This document shows, in pieces, positions 60,971 to 64,000 of a stretch of DNA of 64,000 nt. Every line of letters begins with the position of its first letter. The stretch's first letter is position 1. Below the pieces are notes generated by a model. That model made no database searches and was not told the origin of the DNA. It saw nothing but the letters and a program-made list of their open reading frames with translations. The position numbers were made by a program, and so were the translations under genes. The stretch is from Clostridia bacterium (GTDB taxonomy: Bacteria; Bacillota; Clostridia; Oscillospirales; Acutalibacteraceae), in contig JAFODS010000042.1 of assembly GCA_017380575.1 (NCBI GenBank), positions 23,929 through 87,928 of the forward strand. Direction: 5' to 3'.

Positions 60971-61864
60971 ATGTCTGATAAGAAAAAGAAGCCTGCGGCA
61001 GGTAAGTCTGTCGCAGGCACAACTAATTCAGGGAAGAATATCCCGAACAAATCAAAAAAAGAGATTGAAAAAAAGAAGGCCGAAGCCGCAAAACAGGCAC
61101 AGCGTGTGCAGGAAGAAAGGCTTAAGGCTGAGCGTGAGCGTGCGAAAAAGAGCGAGGATATCCGCAAACGCCGTGAAAAGCAAAAGGCAAAGGACGAAAA
61201 AAACGAGAAGAAAGTCCTCGGCAAAGAAAAGCGTTCAAGTGAACTGAAAAAACTTGCGGAGCTGTTTAAAAAAGTCTGGGCAAAGGTAAGCTATTACACA
61301 AGCAAGGAATTTCTCGGCTCGTTCAATTACACCCGAATAATTCTTTTTGTAGTTCTGCCGATAGTTGTTCTTGTTTTCGGAATATCTGTGCTTACTCACG
61401 CGACGGTTTTCAATGTTCCTTCCGAAATCAGAAATTATGAATTTAACGGCAGAATTGAAAGCAGTGTTATTGCGAAGGAATCTGCATTCAACTCGCAGCA
61501 GCAAAATGTTTTCATCGAAACTCTTGATGCAAAGGGAAGCGGAAAGTTTGATTTTTATATCAATTCTTCAATTCCTGTCGGCGATAACGGGGAGATAGAG
61601 GAGCTTTGCTTCGGCAATCCTAACGAAGAGGATTATGTCCTTGTTGCAACCGTTTTTGACAAGGAGGGCGAGGTGCTTTACCGTTCACTCGGAATTGAAA
61701 GCGAAAAAGAAATCAACGAAGTGAAGCTTTTCAAAGAAGTTGCATACGGCACCCACAGAGTGAAGGTTGCCGTCAATGCATACGATAAAGAAACAAATAA
61801 AAAGATCGGAACAAAATATGCTCACGTTAAGCTGAGCGTCGGTGTTGATGAAGATGTCAGATAA
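60971..61864 (+). CDS. Membrane-anchored protein with a charged cytoplasmic coiled coil
   Basis: A 297-residue protein. Residues 1-120 are cytoplasmic and rich in Lys/Glu/Arg (EERLKAERERAKKSEDIRK), probably coiled coil. A membrane helix spans about 122-141 (RIILFVVLPIVVLVFGISVL), followed by a beta-rich extracytoplasmic domain of 150 residues. The charged coil resembles that of the DUF2357-like protein, so the two may interact and connect the cytoplasmic ATPase pair to the outside. There is no AWF motif. No family recognised. Confidence 0.6.
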   Translation: MSDKKKKPAAGKSVAGTTNSGKNIPNKSKKEIEKKKAEAAKQAQRVQEERLKAERERAKKSEDIRKRREKQKAKDEKNEKKVLGKEKRSSELKKLAELFKKVWAKVSYYTSKEFLGSFNYTRIILFVVLPIVVLVFGISVLTHATVFNVPSEIRNYEFNGRIESSVIAKESAFNSQQQNVFIETLDAKGSGKFDFYINSSIPVGDNGEIEELCFGNPNEEDYVLVATVFDKEGEVLYRSLGIESEKEINEVKLFKEVAYGTHRVKVAVNAYDKETNKKIGTKYAHVKLSVGVDEDVR

Positions 61865-62345
61865 AAAACCAAAACTGAAAATTGCTGTAGTCATTGCGGT
61901 TTCTCTGCTCGCAATCGTTCTGTCAACGCTGACCCTTGTTCAGGCGGTGCCGAAAATACGGCTCAGCTTGGCACAGGGCGGAGAGGTCTGTGACGGTGTC
62001 CTGCCCGATGTTGACGAAAGTCTGCATATAACGGAAGTTCCCGAAGGCGAAATCCGCTATCTTATAAACAAAAAGATTGTTTTTGAAAATCCGTATGCTC
62101 AGGGCGATGTAATGCTCGAAAATCCCGAAAGCTGCGGGTACGATCTGCAGTTTATGATTTATAATGCAAAGGGCGAAATGATTTACACTTCACCGATGAT
62201 AAAGCCGGGACAGTATCTTGAAAAGGATAAGCTTTCCGCAGTCGTCGGCAAAGGCGAATTCAAATGCTCCTACACCGCACAGGCATATTCGGACGGTGAA
62301 TATCAGGGCGAGGTTAACGGTGTCCTGACTGTTCTGGTAAAATAG
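61854..62345 (+). CDS. Small membrane-anchored extracytoplasmic protein, last gene of the locus
   Basis: A 163-residue protein with a short basic start (MSDKKPKLKI), one membrane helix at about 9-30 and an extracytoplasmic domain (VPEGEIRYLINKKIVFENP, YDLQFMIYNAKGEMIYTSPMIKPGQY). The domain's KG-E-x-[IV]-Y-x-S strand motif resembles part of the preceding protein (DKEGEVLYRSLGI), so the two may be related. I start at ATG 61854, overlapping the previous stop by 11 bases, because the MSDKK start mirrors the previous protein; ATG 61848 is also possible. It ends the plus-strand locus. Confidence 0.6.
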   Translation: MSDKKPKLKIAVVIAVSLLAIVLSTLTLVQAVPKIRLSLAQGGEVCDGVLPDVDESLHITEVPEGEIRYLINKKIVFENPYAQGDVMLENPESCGYDLQFMIYNAKGEMIYTSPMIKPGQYLEKDKLSAVVGKGEFKCSYTAQAYSDGEYQGEVNGVLTVLVK

Positions 62346-62490
62346 CATAAAGAAAAAGAAACTCGGAGTATGAGTCGTACTCTTAAGGATAGTTTTAAGA
62401 TGGTTTTTATCGCTAGACTTGTCGCCCCACAGGCTGCAATTGCTGAAATGAAATAATTAGTTTTTAATTATTTGGAATAGCAAATAAAAA

Positions 62491-62528
62491 AGAGGTAATA
62501 CGGATAAAACCGTGTTACCTCTCATTTT
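62491..62528 (+). terminator. Intrinsic terminator ending the envelope locus
   Basis: AGAGGTAATACGG pairs with CCGTGTTACCTCT (13 bp, one wobble) around a six-base loop, followed by CATTTTTG. It lies about 145 bases past the last gene. Confidence 0.75.
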
Positions 62529-62783
62529 TGCACTTACACCTTTGGTGGTGAGTAAGTGCGCTATTTAAATTTAATTATTATCAAGTGTTATTCTGCCTTA
62601 CGGCAGAGTGATATTATTATCTTTAGACAATAGTGTTATTGAATCCTTCGGATTCAGTGTTATTTTATTCGCAACAAACTCGCGAAGCGAATAACACTGT
62701 GCGAAGCACAATAAAACTGCGAAGCAATACAACTCGCCGTGAGGCGAATAAAACTGGCGTTGTATCCTTACGGGTACAACGCC
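62529..62783. repeat. Array of eight or more short hairpins between convergent genes
   Basis: Stems in order: GCACTTAC/GTAAGTGC (62530-62559), CTGCC/GGCAG (62593-62606), GAATCC/GGATTC (62641-62655), TTATTCGC/GCGAATAA (62665-62694), TGTGC/GCACA (62698-62710), TGC/GCA (62718-62726), TCGCC/GGCGA (62734-62747) and GGCGTTGTA/TACAACGCC (62756-62783). Loops are mostly 3-4 bases (TTC, GAA, TTAC, GTGA). Several are separated by ATAAAACT or GTGTTATT. The last stem, read on the minus strand, is followed by AGTTTTATT and may terminate the pduL-type gene. Confidence 0.7.
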
Positions 62784-62817
62784 TAATCCAAGTTCCTTTA
62801 ATTTTTTATTAAGCTGA

Positions 62818-63393
62818 TTATGCGAGGATTTCGCCCATCATGCCGGGTGTTGCGAATGCTGCGTTTGACTCGTCTGTGTCAATGTGCATTGCAAGAGCGT
62901 AAGCCGGGTTAACACGAACGATAACGTCACCGAATGTAAGTGTACGTCCGTCTGACTCAACCTTAACGTCAACAATCTGCTTGTCGCTGAGACCGTACTT
63001 CTCTGCATCTGCAGGAGTAGCGTGGATGTGACGCTTTGCAACGATAACGCCTTCCTTAAGCTCAACCTCACCCTTAGGACCAACAAGCTTGCAAGCACCG
63101 CTGCCTGCTACGTCGCCTGATTCACGGCAGGGAGCAACAACTCCGATTGAACGAGCATCAGAAGCTGAAAGCTCAAGCTGTGTGTCGGGACGTGTGGGAC
63201 CAAGGATTGAAACAGCGGGGAAGCTGCCCTTAGCTCCGATAACCTGAACTCTTTCTTCGCAAGCGTACTGGCCGGGCTGTGAAAGATCCTTCTTCTTTGT
63301 CAATTCGTAACCTGCACCGAAAAGTGTTTCAAGGTCTGCCTTTGAAACGTGAACGTGACGTGCAGATGTTTCAACTAAAACTTCTTTTTTCAT
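62818..63393 (-). CDS. pduL: PduL-type phosphotransacylase (phosphate acetyl/propanoyltransferase)
   Basis: A 191-residue enzyme that interconverts acyl-CoA and acyl phosphate. Two PTAC motifs with zinc-binding histidines are visible: SARHVHVS near residue 10 and AKRHIHAT in the second barrel. ILGPTRPDTQLELSASDARSIG is a family block. There is no N-terminal encapsulation peptide and no microcompartment genes nearby, so it is probably the cytosolic acetate/propionate pathway enzyme. I start at ATG 63393, with GGAGG upstream. Confidence 0.93.
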   Translation of the reverse strand: MKKEVLVETSARHVHVSKADLETLFGAGYELTKKKDLSQPGQYACEERVQVIGAKGSFPAVSILGPTRPDTQLELSASDARSIGVVAPCRESGDVAGSGACKLVGPKGEVELKEGVIVAKRHIHATPADAEKYGLSDKQIVDVKVESDGRTLTFGDVIVRVNPAYALAMHIDTDESNAAFATPGMMGEILA

Positions 63394-63435
63394 TTTGAAA
63401 ACCTCCGTTAGCATTGTCATTTTTTAACCTATAAG

Positions 63436-63464
63436 ATTATAAGACAATCCGTGACAAAATGCAA
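63436..63464 (-). promoter_or_regulatory. Promoter of the pduL-type gene
   Basis: On the minus strand TTGCAT (63459-63464), 17 bases, TATAAT (63436-63441), about 43 bases before the start codon. Confidence 0.75.
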
Positions 63465-63479
63465 CCCCTAACGATGATT

Positions 63480-64000
63480 TTTCAGTTTACGTATATAATG
63501 TAACCGTTAGGGACACCTGTCTACACCCGAGTGATTGAAACAGGGTCTGTAAGGGACGGGTTTCCCGTCCCATCAAAAACCATCCCATTCAAACTGTGTG
63601 CGTAGGGTCGATTCACAAATCACCTGATAAAGATTGTACGGCTTGTCAGCCCTCCTTGCCTAAAGGAGGGTGGCACGGCGAAGCCGTGACGGGAGGATAT
63701 TTTTGAGGTAAGATGTAATAGTGAAGAAGTAAGAGGTATACGATGTTGCAATTTAACGCTTGATTTCAATAGATTTCGTAGGGGAGCATATTATGCTCCC
63801 GTTAGAAAAAGTGTAAGATTAACGGGAAGATAATATCTTCTCCTACGAATCCTGACTCAAATTAACCGTGTAGGGGACTACGTCCACGACGTCCCGACAA
63901 AAAGAGCAGAAAGACAGTCAGAAGATATCAGCTGCTACGAACCCTGGTTCAGTCAACATCGTAGGGACGACCGTCTTCACGAGTGATTGAAACAGGATCT
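63480..64000. repeat. Composite of dispersed GTAGGG-type repeats, no gene
   Basis: The last 520 bases hold no convincing gene. They contain repeated modules: GGGACGGG-TTTCCCGTCCC, TCCTTGCCTAAAGGA, GGCACGGCGAAGCCGTGACG, GTAGGGGAGCATATTATGCT, GTAGGGGACTACGTCC and the ends of several GAAACAGGGT/TACGAACCCTG junctions. The modules are those of copies A-D plus others, arranged in tandem and running off the window. Confidence 0.7.

Noticed and set aside
1-64000. CRISPR arrays or ribosomal RNA genes
   Set aside because: No regularly spaced identical repeats with unique spacers and no rRNA-like sequence were seen.

Overview
The window looks like a chromosomal segment of a low-to-mid GC Gram-positive anaerobe of the Clostridia, most likely an Oscillospiraceae/Ruminococcaceae-type gut bacterium. 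This rests on Bacillus/Clostridium-style origin-region gene content (mnmE-mnmG-rsmG-noc-parA-parB with a perfect parS; dnaN-S4 protein-recF-remB; dnaX-ybaB-recR with SRP RNA), SpoVG and RemB homologues, strong GGAGG ribosome binding sites, a PduL-type phosphotransacylase and an intergenic repeat family built on GTAGGG-type palindromes. The species assignment is inference.

Layout. 1-9.5 kb is an accessory island on the minus strand. It holds the end of an integrative element (CpaB-like protein, prepilin peptidase, three near-identical small pilin-like proteins, SpoVG, ParB, and a hairpin-rich leader with two tiny ORFs). Next comes an AT-rich three-gene operon containing a Hachiman-type antiphage pair (HamA nuclease-like, HamB helicase). 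The island stops at an intact tRNA-Arg(CCU) and at a second tRNA-Arg whose sequence ends exactly at the anticodon loop. 9.5-24 kb (plus strand) carries cell-shape genes (mreB, mreC, mreD, PBP2), a MinD-like ATPase behind a strongly folded 280-bp element, then mnmE, mnmG, rsmG, noc-like, parA, parB and serS. 24.4-35.7 kb (minus strand) carries remB, recF, yaaA-like, dnaN, an origin-like stretch, recR, ybaB, a glycosyltransferase, dnaX, SRP RNA, a polysaccharide export/pyruvylation operon and ychF. 35.8-40.7 kb holds repeat elements around a membrane protein, a GH31 glycosidase and a Gfo/Idh/MocA oxidoreductase.

40.9-62.3 kb is the most unusual part: about 15 genes on the plus strand, most closely spaced, forming what appears to be a dedicated envelope or extracellular-structure system. 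It encodes a degenerate EAL-domain protein; four SipW/ER-type (Ser-His) signal peptidases; six secreted proteins whose N-terminal hydrophobic segment ends in Ala-Trp-Phe; three further membrane-anchored proteins; a membrane-anchored McrB-like AAA+ ATPase; a DUF2357-like protein whose C-terminal half is a very long charged coiled coil; and a 2402-residue surface protein with five GLUG-type modules. A plausible reading is a TasA/camelysin-like matrix or fibre system with several peptidase/subunit sets and a repurposed McrBC-type ATPase pair. I know of no described system with this composition.

62.3-64 kb holds a compact array of small hairpins between convergent genes, a pduL-type gene on the minus strand, and more of the dispersed repeat family.
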